DNA from: Streptomyces sp. A0642
GTDB taxonomy: Bacteria > Actinomycetota > Actinomycetes > Streptomycetales > Streptomycetaceae
Assembly: GCF_004795105.1 (NCBI RefSeq)
Contig: NZ_SSBL01000033.1
Coordinates: 1-64,000, forward strand
DNA: 64,000 nucleotides
Reading direction: 5' to 3'
The position numbers and the translations under genes are program-made. The notes below the pieces were generated by a model. That model was not told where the DNA came from, made no database searches, and worked only from the letters and a program-made list of their open reading frames with translations. Positions 23,607 through 31,484 of the stretch are shown piece by piece (position 1 is the first letter of the stretch; each line of letters opens with the position of its first letter).

Positions 23607-24560
23607 GTGCAGCAGCCCGCTCACCGTTCCCCCGATACCGACCGGTCCGCCGGGAGGCCGTCCCGGTTGCTTGCCGCCGCGCTCTCGGAGGGGACGGTCC
23701 TGCTCGACGGCGGGCTTTCCAATCAGTTGGAGGCGCAGGGCTGCGATCTGTCCGACGCGCTGTGGTCCGCCCGGCTGCTCGCCGACGGGCCGGAGCAGAT
23801 CGAGGCCGCCCACACGGCGTATGTGCGGGCGGGCGCGCAGGTGCTCATCACCGCCAGCTATCAGGCCGGTTTCGAAGGATTCCGGCAGCGCGGGATCGGG
23901 CGGGCGGAGGCGGCCGCGCTCTTCGCCCGCAGCGTGGAGCTGGCCCGTCGGGCGGCCGGGGCGGTGGACCGGGACGTCTGTGTCGCGGCCTCGGTCGGCC
24001 CGTACGGGGCGGTGAGGGCCGACGGGTCCGAGTACCGGGGCCGCTACGGGCTCACGGTCCGGGAGCTGGAGCGCTTCCACCGCCCCCGGATCGAGGCCCT
24101 GGCCGCCGCCGGAGCCGACGTGCTGGCGCTCGAGACCGTGCCGGATGTGGACGAGGCGCAGGCGCTCCTGCGGGTGGCGGGGGAGTGCGGGCTGCCGGTC
24201 TGGCTCTCGTACACCGTGGCCGGGGACCGGACCAGAGCCGGGCAACGGCTGGAAGAGGCGTTCGCCCTCGCCGAGGGAGCGGACGGGGTGGTGGCGACAG
24301 GGGTGAACTGCTGCGAACCGGCCGATGCGGAGGGGGCGGTCCGGGCGGCGGCGGAGACGGCCGGGAAGCCCGTCGTGGTCTACCCGAACAGCGGTGAACG
24401 CTGGGACGCGCAGGGGAGGAGGTGGACGGGGGGAGCGACGTTCGACCCCGGCCGGGTCCGGGCCTGGCAGGACGCCGGTGCGCGGCTGGTGGGCGGCTGC
24501 TGCCGCGTCGGTCCGGCCACCATCACGGAACTGGCCGTACTGCTCGGCGGAGGGGGATGA
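23607..24560 (+). CDS. mmuM: Homocysteine S-methyltransferase
   Basis: A 317-residue zinc enzyme that transfers a methyl group from S-methylmethionine or S-adenosylmethionine to homocysteine. The barrel starts LLDGGLSNQLEAQGCDL. Zinc ligands are the cysteine in GVNCCEP and the pair in GGCCRVGP near the C-terminus. ASYQAGFEGF and LALETVPDVDEAQAL are further family motifs. The GTG at 23607 has AGGAG 6 nt upstream. It makes methionine; no methionine regulator or other methionine gene is adjacent. The symbol follows the closest well-known member. Confidence 0.88.
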   Translation: MQQPAHRSPDTDRSAGRPSRLLAAALSEGTVLLDGGLSNQLEAQGCDLSDALWSARLLADGPEQIEAAHTAYVRAGAQVLITASYQAGFEGFRQRGIGRAEAAALFARSVELARRAAGAVDRDVCVAASVGPYGAVRADGSEYRGRYGLTVRELERFHRPRIEALAAAGADVLALETVPDVDEAQALLRVAGECGLPVWLSYTVAGDRTRAGQRLEEAFALAEGADGVVATGVNCCEPADAEGAVRAAAETAGKPVVVYPNSGERWDAQGRRWTGGATFDPGRVRAWQDAGARLVGGCCRVGPATITELAVLLGGGG

Positions 24561-24613
24561 CAACCCAGCGGCCAGGGCACTGAAAATGCCTGGTGGGAGG
24601 GAGTGAGCCCGAC

Positions 24614-24619
24614 CATACT
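24614..24619 (+). promoter_or_regulatory. -10 hexamer before hen1
   Basis: CATACT ends 7 nt before the GTG at 24627, the start that gives the conserved Hen1 N-terminus. No ribosome site lies between, which favours a leaderless message. Confidence 0.4.
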
Positions 24620-24626
24620 CGGACGT

Positions 24627-26165
24627 GTGTTCCTGACGATCAGTACCACCGGCACCCCGGAACGTCCCGCCACCGATCTCGGTTTCCTGCTGCACAAGCA
24701 CCCCGAGAAGGCGCAGACGTTCTCCACTTCCCATGGCACCGCGCATGTCTTCTATCCCGAGGCGTCCGCGGAACAGTGCACGGCAGCGCTGCTGCTGGAG
24801 GTGGATCCCGTGGCGCTGGTGCGGCGAGGCAAGGGCAAGGGCCGCGGCGGTGCCCCCGACGCGGCGCTCGCGCAGTACGTCAACGACCGCCCGTACGCGG
24901 CGTCCTCGCTGCTTTCCGTCGCGATGAGCACCGTCTTCAAGTCCGCGCTGAGCGGCGCCTGCAAGTCGATGCCCGAGCGAGCGGCGGCGCCGATGCCGCT
25001 GCGGATCGAGGTGCCCGCCCTGCCGGCCCGTGGTGGTGCCGAGCTGGTGCGCAAGCTCTTCGGCCCGCTCGGCTGGTCGCGGGTGGACGCGGTGGCCGTA
25101 CCGCTGGACGAGCAGTTCCCCGAGTGGGGGGACTCGCGGTACGTACGGCTCGTGCTGGAGGGCGAGTTGAGGCTCGCCGACGCCTTGCGTCAGCTGTACG
25201 TGCTGCTGCCGGTGCTCGATGACGCCAAGCACTACTGGGTGGCGCCGGACGAGGTGGACAAGCTGCTGCGGGCCGGGGAGGGCTGGCTGGCCGACCACCC
25301 CGAGCAGAAGCTGATCACCAGCCGGTATCTGTCGCGGCGCTGGGGGCTGACCCGGCAGGCGATGCAGAGGCTGGAGCTGGTGAGGCTCGCCGAGTCCGAC
25401 GACCTCGACGTCGAGAGCATCGACAACGCCGTCGACGAGACGGCCGACACCGAGGAGCGGCCGGTGCCGCTCGCCGAGCAGCGCAGGGCCGCCATCCTGG
25501 CGGCGCTGACCGGTGCCGGTGCGAGCCGCGTGCTCGACCTCGGCTGTGGCCAGGGTCAGTTGGTGCAGGCGCTGCTGAAGGACGTGCGCTTCACCGAGAT
25601 CGTCGGCGTCGACGTCTCGATGCGCGCGCTGACGATCGCCTCGCGCCGGCTGAAGCTGGACCGGATGGGGGAGCGCCAGGCCGCACGGGTGACGCTCCGG
25701 CAGGGCTCGCTCACCTACACGGACAAGCAGCTCAAGGGGTACGACGCGGCCGTGCTGAGCGAGGTCGTCGAGCACCTCGACCTGCCACGGCTGCCGGCCC
25801 TGGAGTACGCGGTGTTCGGCGTGGCCCGCCCCCGGACCGTGCTCGTGACCACGCCGAACGTCGAGTACAACGTTCGCTGGGAGGCCCTCCCGGCCGGACA
25901 CGTCCGGCACGGAGACCACCGCTTCGAGTGGACCCGGGCGGAATTCCGGGACTGGGGGTGCGCAGTGGCCGGCAGGCACGGGTACGAGGTGGAGTTCGTC
26001 CCGGTGGGCCCCGACGACCCGGAGGTCGGCCCGCCCACCCAGCTGGCCGTGTTCACCATGACCGCGGCCGACGGCACGGAGAAGCCCGGCGAGACCGGCC
26101 GGAGCACGAAGACCGACCGGACCGGCGAGACCGGCATGACCGAGAGGGAGGCGAAAGCCGCATGA
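24627..26165 (+). CDS. hen1: Bacterial Hen1: RNA 3'-terminal 2'-O-methyltransferase
   Basis: A 512-residue protein that methylates the 2'-OH at the 3' end of broken RNA before ligation, so that the repaired RNA resists a second cut. The N-terminal half (residues 1-245) is the Hen1-N domain that activates the Pnkp ligase. The C-terminal half is the methyltransferase: SAM loop VLDLGCGQGQLV, metal site SEVVEHLDLP (Glu-x2-Glu-His) and a further histidine in HGDHRFEWTR. The GTG at 24627 gives the family start VFLTISTTGTPERPATDLGF in two parts; a GTG at 24603 is also open but its GGGAGG is only 2 nt away. The last 35 residues are Thr/Gly/Glu-rich low complexity. The stop overlaps pnkp (ATGA). Confidence 0.9.
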   Translation: MFLTISTTGTPERPATDLGFLLHKHPEKAQTFSTSHGTAHVFYPEASAEQCTAALLLEVDPVALVRRGKGKGRGGAPDAALAQYVNDRPYAASSLLSVAMSTVFKSALSGACKSMPERAAAPMPLRIEVPALPARGGAELVRKLFGPLGWSRVDAVAVPLDEQFPEWGDSRYVRLVLEGELRLADALRQLYVLLPVLDDAKHYWVAPDEVDKLLRAGEGWLADHPEQKLITSRYLSRRWGLTRQAMQRLELVRLAESDDLDVESIDNAVDETADTEERPVPLAEQRRAAILAALTGAGASRVLDLGCGQGQLVQALLKDVRFTEIVGVDVSMRALTIASRRLKLDRMGERQAARVTLRQGSLTYTDKQLKGYDAAVLSEVVEHLDLPRLPALEYAVFGVARPRTVLVTTPNVEYNVRWEALPAGHVRHGDHRFEWTRAEFRDWGCAVAGRHGYEVEFVPVGPDDPEVGPPTQLAVFTMTAADGTEKPGETGRSTKTDRTGETGMTEREAKAA

Positions 26166-28816
26166 CCAGCACCAGCACCAGCACCGGTGACAGCGCCCGC
26201 ACCGGTACCGCCGACGCCGCCCGCATCGGTACCGCCGACGCCGCCCGCACCGGCACCGGCGACCGCGGCAGGCGCGTCCTTCCGGTGACGGACCTCTCCC
26301 TCGTCGTCCTCATCGGGGCGAGCGGCTCGGGCAAGTCCACGTTCGCGCGCAAGCACTTCAAGCCGACCGAGATCATCTCCTCGGACTTCTGCCGCGGCCT
26401 GGTCGCCGACGACGAGAACGACCAGAGCGCGAGCCGGGACGCCTTCGACGTCCTGCACTACATCGCGGGAAAGCGCCTGGCCGCCGGACGGCTGACCGTC
26501 GTCGACGCCACCAGCGTCCAGCCCGAGAGCCGCCGCCAGCTGGTACGGCTGGCCCGGGAGCACGACGTGCTGCCCATCGCCGTCGTCCTCGACCTGCCCG
26601 AAGAGGTCTGCCTCGCGCGCAACGCGAACCGCCCGGACCGCGCGGGCATGGCCCGGCATGTCGTCCAGCGTCACCGCCGGGAGCTGCGCCGTTCGCTGCG
26701 CGGGCTCGAGCGCGAGGGCTTCCGCAAGGTGCACGTCCTGCGCACCGAGGAGGAGGCCGAGCGCGCCGAAGTCGTCCTGGAGCGCCGCTACAACGACCTC
26801 CGCCACCTCACCGGCCCCTTCGACATCATCGGCGACATCCACGGCTGCAGCTCCGAGCTGGAGACCCTGCTCGGCAAGCTCGGCTACGTGGAGGGCTCGC
26901 ACCCCGAGGGGCGTACGGCGGTGTTCGTCGGCGACCTCGTCGACCGCGGGCCGGACAGCCCGGGTGTGCTGCGCCGCGTCATGTCCATGGTCTCGGACGG
27001 CAACGCGCTCTGCGTTCCCGGCAACCATGAGAACAAGCTCGGCCGGTACCTCAAGGGCCGCAAGGTCCAGCAGACACACGGGCTCGCCGAGACGATCGAG
27101 CAGCTTGAGCGGGAGGATGCCAAGGACCCGGAATTCCGGGAGCGCGTCCGGCAGTTCATCGACGGGCTCGTCAGCCACTACGTGCTGGACGAGGGCAAGC
27201 TGGTCGTCTGCCACGCCGGTCTGCCCGAGAAGTACCACGGACGCACCTCGGGGCGGGTCCGCTCGCACGCCCTCTACGGCGAAACGACCGGCGAGACCGA
27301 CGAGTTCGGCCTGCCGGTGCGCTACCCGTGGGCGGAGGACTACCGCGGCCGCGCCACCGTGGTCTACGGCCACACGCCCGTCCCCACCACCTCCTGGATC
27401 AACAACACCATCTGCCTGGACACCGGAGCCGTGTTCGGCGGGAAGATGACCGCGCTGCGCTGGCCGGAGCGCGAGCTCGTCGACGTACCGGCCGAGCGGG
27501 TCTGGTACGAGCCGGTGAAGCCGCTGGCCACCGAGGCGCCGGGGGGCAGGGAGGGGCGGCCGCTGGACCTCGCCGATGTGCAGGGCCGCCGCGTCGTGGA
27601 GACCCGGCACATGGGCCGGATCGCGGTGCGCGAGGAGAACGCGGCGGCCGCGCTGGAGGTCATGAGCCGGTTCGCCGTCGACCCCCGGCTGCTCGCCTAC
27701 CTTCCGCCGACCATGGCGCCGACGGCCACCTCGCACGAGGAGGGCTATCTGGAGCACCCGGCCGAGGCGTTCGCGCAGTACCGGGCGGACGGCGTGGCCC
27801 AGGTCGTGTGCGAGGAGAAGCACATGGGCTCCCGCGCCGTGGCCCTGGTCTGCCGTGACGCGGACGCGGCACGCGATCGTTTTGGGACCGGGGACTTCGG
27901 CGAGGACGGCCCGACCGGTGCGCTGCACACCCGCACCGGACGGCCGTTCCTGGACGACCCCGCGCTCACCGAGGCCGTGCTGGGCCGCCTGCGTGCGGCC
28001 GTCACCGCCGCCGGGCTGTGGGAGGAGTGGGACACCGACTGGGTGCTGCTCGACGCCGAGCTGATGCCCTGGTCCCTGAAGGCCGCGGGCCTGCTCCGCT
28101 CGCAGTACGCGGCGGTCGGAGCCGCGTCGGGCGCCGTCTTCCCCGCGGCCACCGGGGCGCTGGCGGCGGCCGCGGCACGTGGCATCGACGTCGGCGCGCT
28201 CGCGGACCGGCAGCGGGGGCGGGCCGAGGACGCGGCCGCGTTCACCGATGCCTACCGTCGCTACTGCTGGAGCACGGAAGGGCTGGACGGGGTGCGCCTG
28301 GCGCCCTTCCAGATCCTCGCCGTGCAGGGCCGCTCGCTCGCCTCCGTACCCCATGACGAGCAACTGGCCTGGCTGGACCGGCTGGTGGAGCACGACCCCA
28401 CCGGTCTGCTCCAGGTCACCCGGCGGCTCGTCGTCGACACCGCCGACGAGGCATCGGTCCGCTCCGGCGTCGACTGGTGGCTGGAGATGACCGGCCGCGG
28501 CGGCGAGGGCATGGTCGTCAAACCGCTCGGCGCGCTCGTCAGGGACGGCAAGGACCGCCTCGTGCAGCCCGGGATCAAGGTGCGCGGCAGGGAGTACCTG
28601 CGGATCATCTACGGCCCCGAGTACACCCGCCCGGAGAACCTGGACCGGCTGAGGGGACGCTTCCTCGGCCACAAGCGGTCGCTCGCCCTGCGCGAGTACG
28701 CCCTGGGCCTCGAAGCGCTGGACCGGCTGGCGGAGGGGGAGCCGCTGTGGCGGGTCCACGAAGCGGTGTTCGCGGTCCTCGCGCTGGAGTCGGAGCCGGT
28801 GGACCCGCGGTTGTGA
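26162..28816 (+). CDS. pnkp: Pnkp: polynucleotide kinase-phosphatase-ligase
   Basis: An 884-residue RNA repair enzyme that heals both broken ends and then joins them with Hen1. Three domains are visible: a 5'-kinase with P-loop IGASGSGKST (K58); a calcineurin-type 2',3'-phosphatase with FDIIGDIHGC, VGDLVDRG, VPGNHE and YGHTPVP; and an adenylyltransferase with EEKHMGSR (K553 as nucleophile) and a final KVRGREYLRIIYGPEY. Residues 10-35 are an extra Arg/Thr/Gly/Asp repeat, encoded by a 24-bp tandem repeat, not part of the catalytic core. The ATG overlaps the hen1 stop by 4 bp, as expected for the two-subunit complex. A hairpin follows. Confidence 0.93.
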   Translation: MTSTSTSTGDSARTGTADAARIGTADAARTGTGDRGRRVLPVTDLSLVVLIGASGSGKSTFARKHFKPTEIISSDFCRGLVADDENDQSASRDAFDVLHYIAGKRLAAGRLTVVDATSVQPESRRQLVRLAREHDVLPIAVVLDLPEEVCLARNANRPDRAGMARHVVQRHRRELRRSLRGLEREGFRKVHVLRTEEEAERAEVVLERRYNDLRHLTGPFDIIGDIHGCSSELETLLGKLGYVEGSHPEGRTAVFVGDLVDRGPDSPGVLRRVMSMVSDGNALCVPGNHENKLGRYLKGRKVQQTHGLAETIEQLEREDAKDPEFRERVRQFIDGLVSHYVLDEGKLVVCHAGLPEKYHGRTSGRVRSHALYGETTGETDEFGLPVRYPWAEDYRGRATVVYGHTPVPTTSWINNTICLDTGAVFGGKMTALRWPERELVDVPAERVWYEPVKPLATEAPGGREGRPLDLADVQGRRVVETRHMGRIAVREENAAAALEVMSRFAVDPRLLAYLPPTMAPTATSHEEGYLEHPAEAFAQYRADGVAQVVCEEKHMGSRAVALVCRDADAARDRFGTGDFGEDGPTGALHTRTGRPFLDDPALTEAVLGRLRAAVTAAGLWEEWDTDWVLLDAELMPWSLKAAGLLRSQYAAVGAASGAVFPAATGALAAAAARGIDVGALADRQRGRAEDAAAFTDAYRRYCWSTEGLDGVRLAPFQILAVQGRSLASVPHDEQLAWLDRLVEHDPTGLLQVTRRLVVDTADEASVRSGVDWWLEMTGRGGEGMVVKPLGALVRDGKDRLVQPGIKVRGREYLRIIYGPEYTRPENLDRLRGRFLGHKRSLALREYALGLEALDRLAEGEPLWRVHEAVFAVLALESEPVDPRL
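26195..26266 (+). repeat. 24-bp tandem repeat at the 5' end of pnkp
   Basis: Three in-frame copies of a 24-bp unit (GCCCGCAYCGGTACCGCCGA then CGCC) start at 26195, 26219 and 26243; the third is diverged. Each codes for eight residues (A-R-x-G-T-A-D-A). It gives a length-variable linker before the kinase domain. Confidence 0.8.
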
Positions 28817-28824
28817 AGCGTGCC

Positions 28825-28862
28825 GCCGAAGGGCCGGGCCTCACCGGTCCCGGCCCTTCGGC
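28825..28862. terminator. Hairpin terminator after pnkp
   Basis: A perfect 14-bp stem (28825-28838 with 28849-28862) around a 10-nt loop, starting 9 bp after the pnkp stop. Confidence 0.75.
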
Positions 28863-28917
28863 GAACCGGCTGGCGATTCGCCGGGTGAACGGGGTCCCGT
28901 GCGGTGAGGATGAAGGC

Positions 28918-30150
28918 ATGGGATTCCATGTCGACTCCGAGGCCGGGCGGCTGCGCCGCGTCATCCTGCACCGCCCCGATCTGGAACTGAAACGGCTCAC
29001 CCCGGGCAACAAGGACGCGTTGCTCTTCGACGACGTGCTCTGGGTGCGCCGGGCCCGCCAGGAGCACGACGGATTCGCGGACGTGCTGCGCGACCGCGGG
29101 GTGGAGGTGCACCTCTTCGGCGACCTGCTCCGGGAGTCGCTGGAGATCCCCGTGGCCCGACGGCTCGTCCTGGACCGGGTCTTCGAGGAGAAGGAGTACG
29201 GGCCGCTGGCCACCGAGCACCTGCGGGCCGCCTTCGAGGAACTGTCCACGGCCGACCTCTGCGAGGCGCTGGTCGGCGGGATGACCAAACGGGAGTTCCT
29301 GGAGCGGTTCCACGAGCCGACGTCCGTGCGTTTCCACGTCATGGACCTGGACGACTTCCTGCTCGGACCGCTGCCCAACCACCTTTTCACCCGCGACACC
29401 TCGGCGTGGATCTACGACGGTGTCTCCATCAACGCCATGCGGTGGCCGGCCCGGCAGCGCGAGACCGTCCACTTCGAGGCGATCTACCGCCACCACCCGC
29501 TCTTCACGGGGCCGGAAGCCGGTGTTTTCCACCACTGGTCGGAGGGGCAGGACGACTACCCCTCCACCATCGAGGGCGGCGACGTCCTCGTCATCGGCCG
29601 GGGGGCCGTGCTCATCGGGATGAGCGAACGCACCACCCCGCAGGCGGTGGAGATGCTGGCGCGCGGCCTCTTCGACGCCGGCTCCGCCCGGACGATCGTG
29701 GCCCTGGACATGCCCAAGAGCCGTGCGTTCATGCACCTCGACACGGTGATGACGATGGTCGACGGGGACACCTTCACCAAGTACGCGGGCCTGGGAATGC
29801 TCCGCTCGTACACCATCGAACCCGGCGAGGGACCGCGCGATCTCAAGGTCACCGACCACCCGCCCGAGCACATGCACCGGGCCATCGCCGAGGCGCTGGG
29901 ACTGGATTCCATCCGGGTGCTGACCGCCACCCAGGACGTGCACGCGGCGGCGCGTGAGCAGTGGGACGACGGCTGCAACGTCCTGGCCGTCGAGCCGGGC
30001 GTCGTCGTCGCCTACGAGCGCAACGTCACCACCAACACCCATCTGCGCAAGGAGGGCATCGAGGTCATCGAGATCCGGGGCAGCGAACTGGGCCGGGGCC
30101 GTGGCGGCCCCCGCTGCATGAGCTGCCCGGTGGTCCGGGACCCGGTGTAG
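28918..30150 (+). CDS. arcA: Arginine deiminase
   Basis: A 410-residue cytoplasmic enzyme that hydrolyses arginine to citrulline and ammonium. Family motifs are LRRVILHRPDLELKRLTP at the N-terminus, FTRDTSAWI, EGGDVLVIG, MHLDTVMTMVD and, at the C-terminus, PRCMSCPVVRDP with the catalytic cysteine at C400. The length matches typical enzymes. The ATG at 28918 has GAGGA 7 nt upstream; GAGGAT could equally be the -10 of a leaderless message. The ornithine carbamoyltransferase gene follows after 114 bp, which would use the citrulline. No carbamate kinase (arcC) is in the window. Confidence 0.93.
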   Translation: MGFHVDSEAGRLRRVILHRPDLELKRLTPGNKDALLFDDVLWVRRARQEHDGFADVLRDRGVEVHLFGDLLRESLEIPVARRLVLDRVFEEKEYGPLATEHLRAAFEELSTADLCEALVGGMTKREFLERFHEPTSVRFHVMDLDDFLLGPLPNHLFTRDTSAWIYDGVSINAMRWPARQRETVHFEAIYRHHPLFTGPEAGVFHHWSEGQDDYPSTIEGGDVLVIGRGAVLIGMSERTTPQAVEMLARGLFDAGSARTIVALDMPKSRAFMHLDTVMTMVDGDTFTKYAGLGMLRSYTIEPGEGPRDLKVTDHPPEHMHRAIAEALGLDSIRVLTATQDVHAAAREQWDDGCNVLAVEPGVVVAYERNVTTNTHLRKEGIEVIEIRGSELGRGRGGPRCMSCPVVRDPV

Positions 30151-30189
30151 GAGGAGGGGAGGCGGCGGGGGAAGTAGCCCCGGAGCTCT

Positions 30190-30215
30190 GTATAGCAATG
30201 CATTGCATCGTATAG
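30190..30215. promoter_or_regulatory. Candidate ArgR site and promoter before arcB
   Basis: An AT-rich island unlike its surroundings. A perfect 12-bp palindrome GCAATGCATTGC (30195-30206) is flanked by direct repeats GTATAG (30190-30195 and 30210-30215). TGCA-centred AT-rich palindromes are typical of arginine-repressor boxes, and TATAGA at 30211 could be a -10. ArgR binding is an inference from the adjacent gene. Confidence 0.5.
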
Positions 30216-30264
30216 AGTTCCAGGGTTATCGTTTGCGTCCCCGCCCGACCCAGGAGCAGTCACC

Positions 30265-31269
30265 ATGGCCATAGACCTCGCAGGCCGCCACTTCCTCAAG
30301 GAGCTGGACTTCACGGCCGAGGAGTTCCGCGGCCTGATCGCCCTGGCCGCCGAGCTCAAGGCGGCGAAGAAGGCGGGGACCGAGGTCCAGCGGCTCCGCG
30401 GCAAGAACATCGCGCTCATCTTCGAGAAGACGTCGACCCGCACCCGCTGCGCTTTCGAGGTGGCCGCAGCCGACCAGGGCGCCTCCACCACCTACCTCGA
30501 CCCCTCCGGCTCCCAGATGGGGCACAAGGAGTCCGTGAAGGACACCGCCCGGGTCCTCGGCCGGATGTTCGACGGGATTGAGTACCGGGGCGACAGTCAG
30601 GAGGCCGTCGAGGAACTGGCCGCCCACGGTGGTGTGCCCGTCTTCAACGGGCTCACGGACGACTGGCACCCCACCCAGATGCTCGCCGACGTCCTCACGA
30701 TGACCGAGCACAGCGAGAAGCCGCTGGAGCGCATCGCCTTCGCCTACCTCGGCGACGCCCGGTTCAACATGGGCAACTCCTACCTCGTCACCGGAGCCCT
30801 GCTGGGCATGGACGTACGGATCGTCGCGCCGAAGTCCTACTGGCCCGCCGGACCGGTCGTCGACCGGGCCCGTGAGCTCGCCGCCGTCAGCGGGGCGACG
30901 GTCACTCTCACCGAGGACATCGCCGAGGGCGTGCGCGGCGCCGACTTCGTCGCCACGGACGTCTGGGTCTCGATGGGCGAGCCCAAGGAGGTCTGGGACG
31001 AGCGCATCGCCGCCCTCGCGCCGTACGCCGTCACCATGGACGTCCTGCGGGCCACCGGCAACGACGGGGTGAAGTTCCTGCACTGCCTCCCCGCCTTCCA
31101 CGACCTCGGTACCAAGGTCGGTCGGGAGATCCACGCCCGGCACGGCCTGACCGAGCTGGAGGTCAGCGACGAGGTCTTCGAGTCCCCGCACTCCGTCGTC
31201 TTCGACGAGGCGGAGAACCGGATGCACACGATCAAGGCCGTGCTGGTGGCGACGCTGGCCGCGCCCTGA
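30265..31269 (+). CDS. arcB: Ornithine carbamoyltransferase, probably catabolic
   Basis: A 334-residue enzyme that interconverts citrulline plus phosphate and ornithine plus carbamoyl phosphate. Motifs are EKTSTRTRCAFEVAA (carbamoyl phosphate binding), GLTDDWHPTQMLADVLTM and FLHCLPAFHD, where the Cys is part of the ornithine site. The MAIDLAGRHFLKELDFT start and length of 334 fit the catabolic (ArcB) class. Location directly after arginine deiminase supports a role in arginine breakdown, although the older symbol argF is also used for this enzyme in Streptomyces. GGAG at about 30252 gives an adequate ribosome site. An ArgR-like box lies about 60 bp upstream. Confidence 0.92.
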   Translation: MAIDLAGRHFLKELDFTAEEFRGLIALAAELKAAKKAGTEVQRLRGKNIALIFEKTSTRTRCAFEVAAADQGASTTYLDPSGSQMGHKESVKDTARVLGRMFDGIEYRGDSQEAVEELAAHGGVPVFNGLTDDWHPTQMLADVLTMTEHSEKPLERIAFAYLGDARFNMGNSYLVTGALLGMDVRIVAPKSYWPAGPVVDRARELAAVSGATVTLTEDIAEGVRGADFVATDVWVSMGEPKEVWDERIAALAPYAVTMDVLRATGNDGVKFLHCLPAFHDLGTKVGREIHARHGLTELEVSDEVFESPHSVVFDEAENRMHTIKAVLVATLAAP

Positions 31270-31374
31270 CGAGGCCGGGACGGCACGACCGTGCGGCCGG
31301 CGCGCTCGGCCACGCATGGCCATGCGGCCGCTTGAGTGAACATGTGTCCGGATGCCTATGATGGTTCCCGTTGG

Positions 31375-31408
31375 TGGGGTTCGAGCTCGCACGCTCGAAC
31401 CCCATTTT
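31375..31408 (+). terminator. Hairpin with T-run between arcB and the permease gene
   Basis: A perfect 12-bp stem (31375-31386 with 31393-31404), a 6-nt loop and then TTTT. It is 106 bp after the arcB stop and 77 bp before the permease start, so it may be a plain terminator or an attenuator in the permease leader. Confidence 0.65.
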
Positions 31409-31484
31409 CGTGTGCGGTGACACGGCCCCCACCGCCGTTCCCGCACCTCCCCCCACCTGCACCGCCAGAGATGAGAGCACCATC

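Noticed and set aside
25715..28759. 1014-codon open frame antisense to hen1 and pnkp
   Set aside because: Mirror of the third-position bias of the real genes; composition is Gly/Val/Arg/Leu-rich without any domain.
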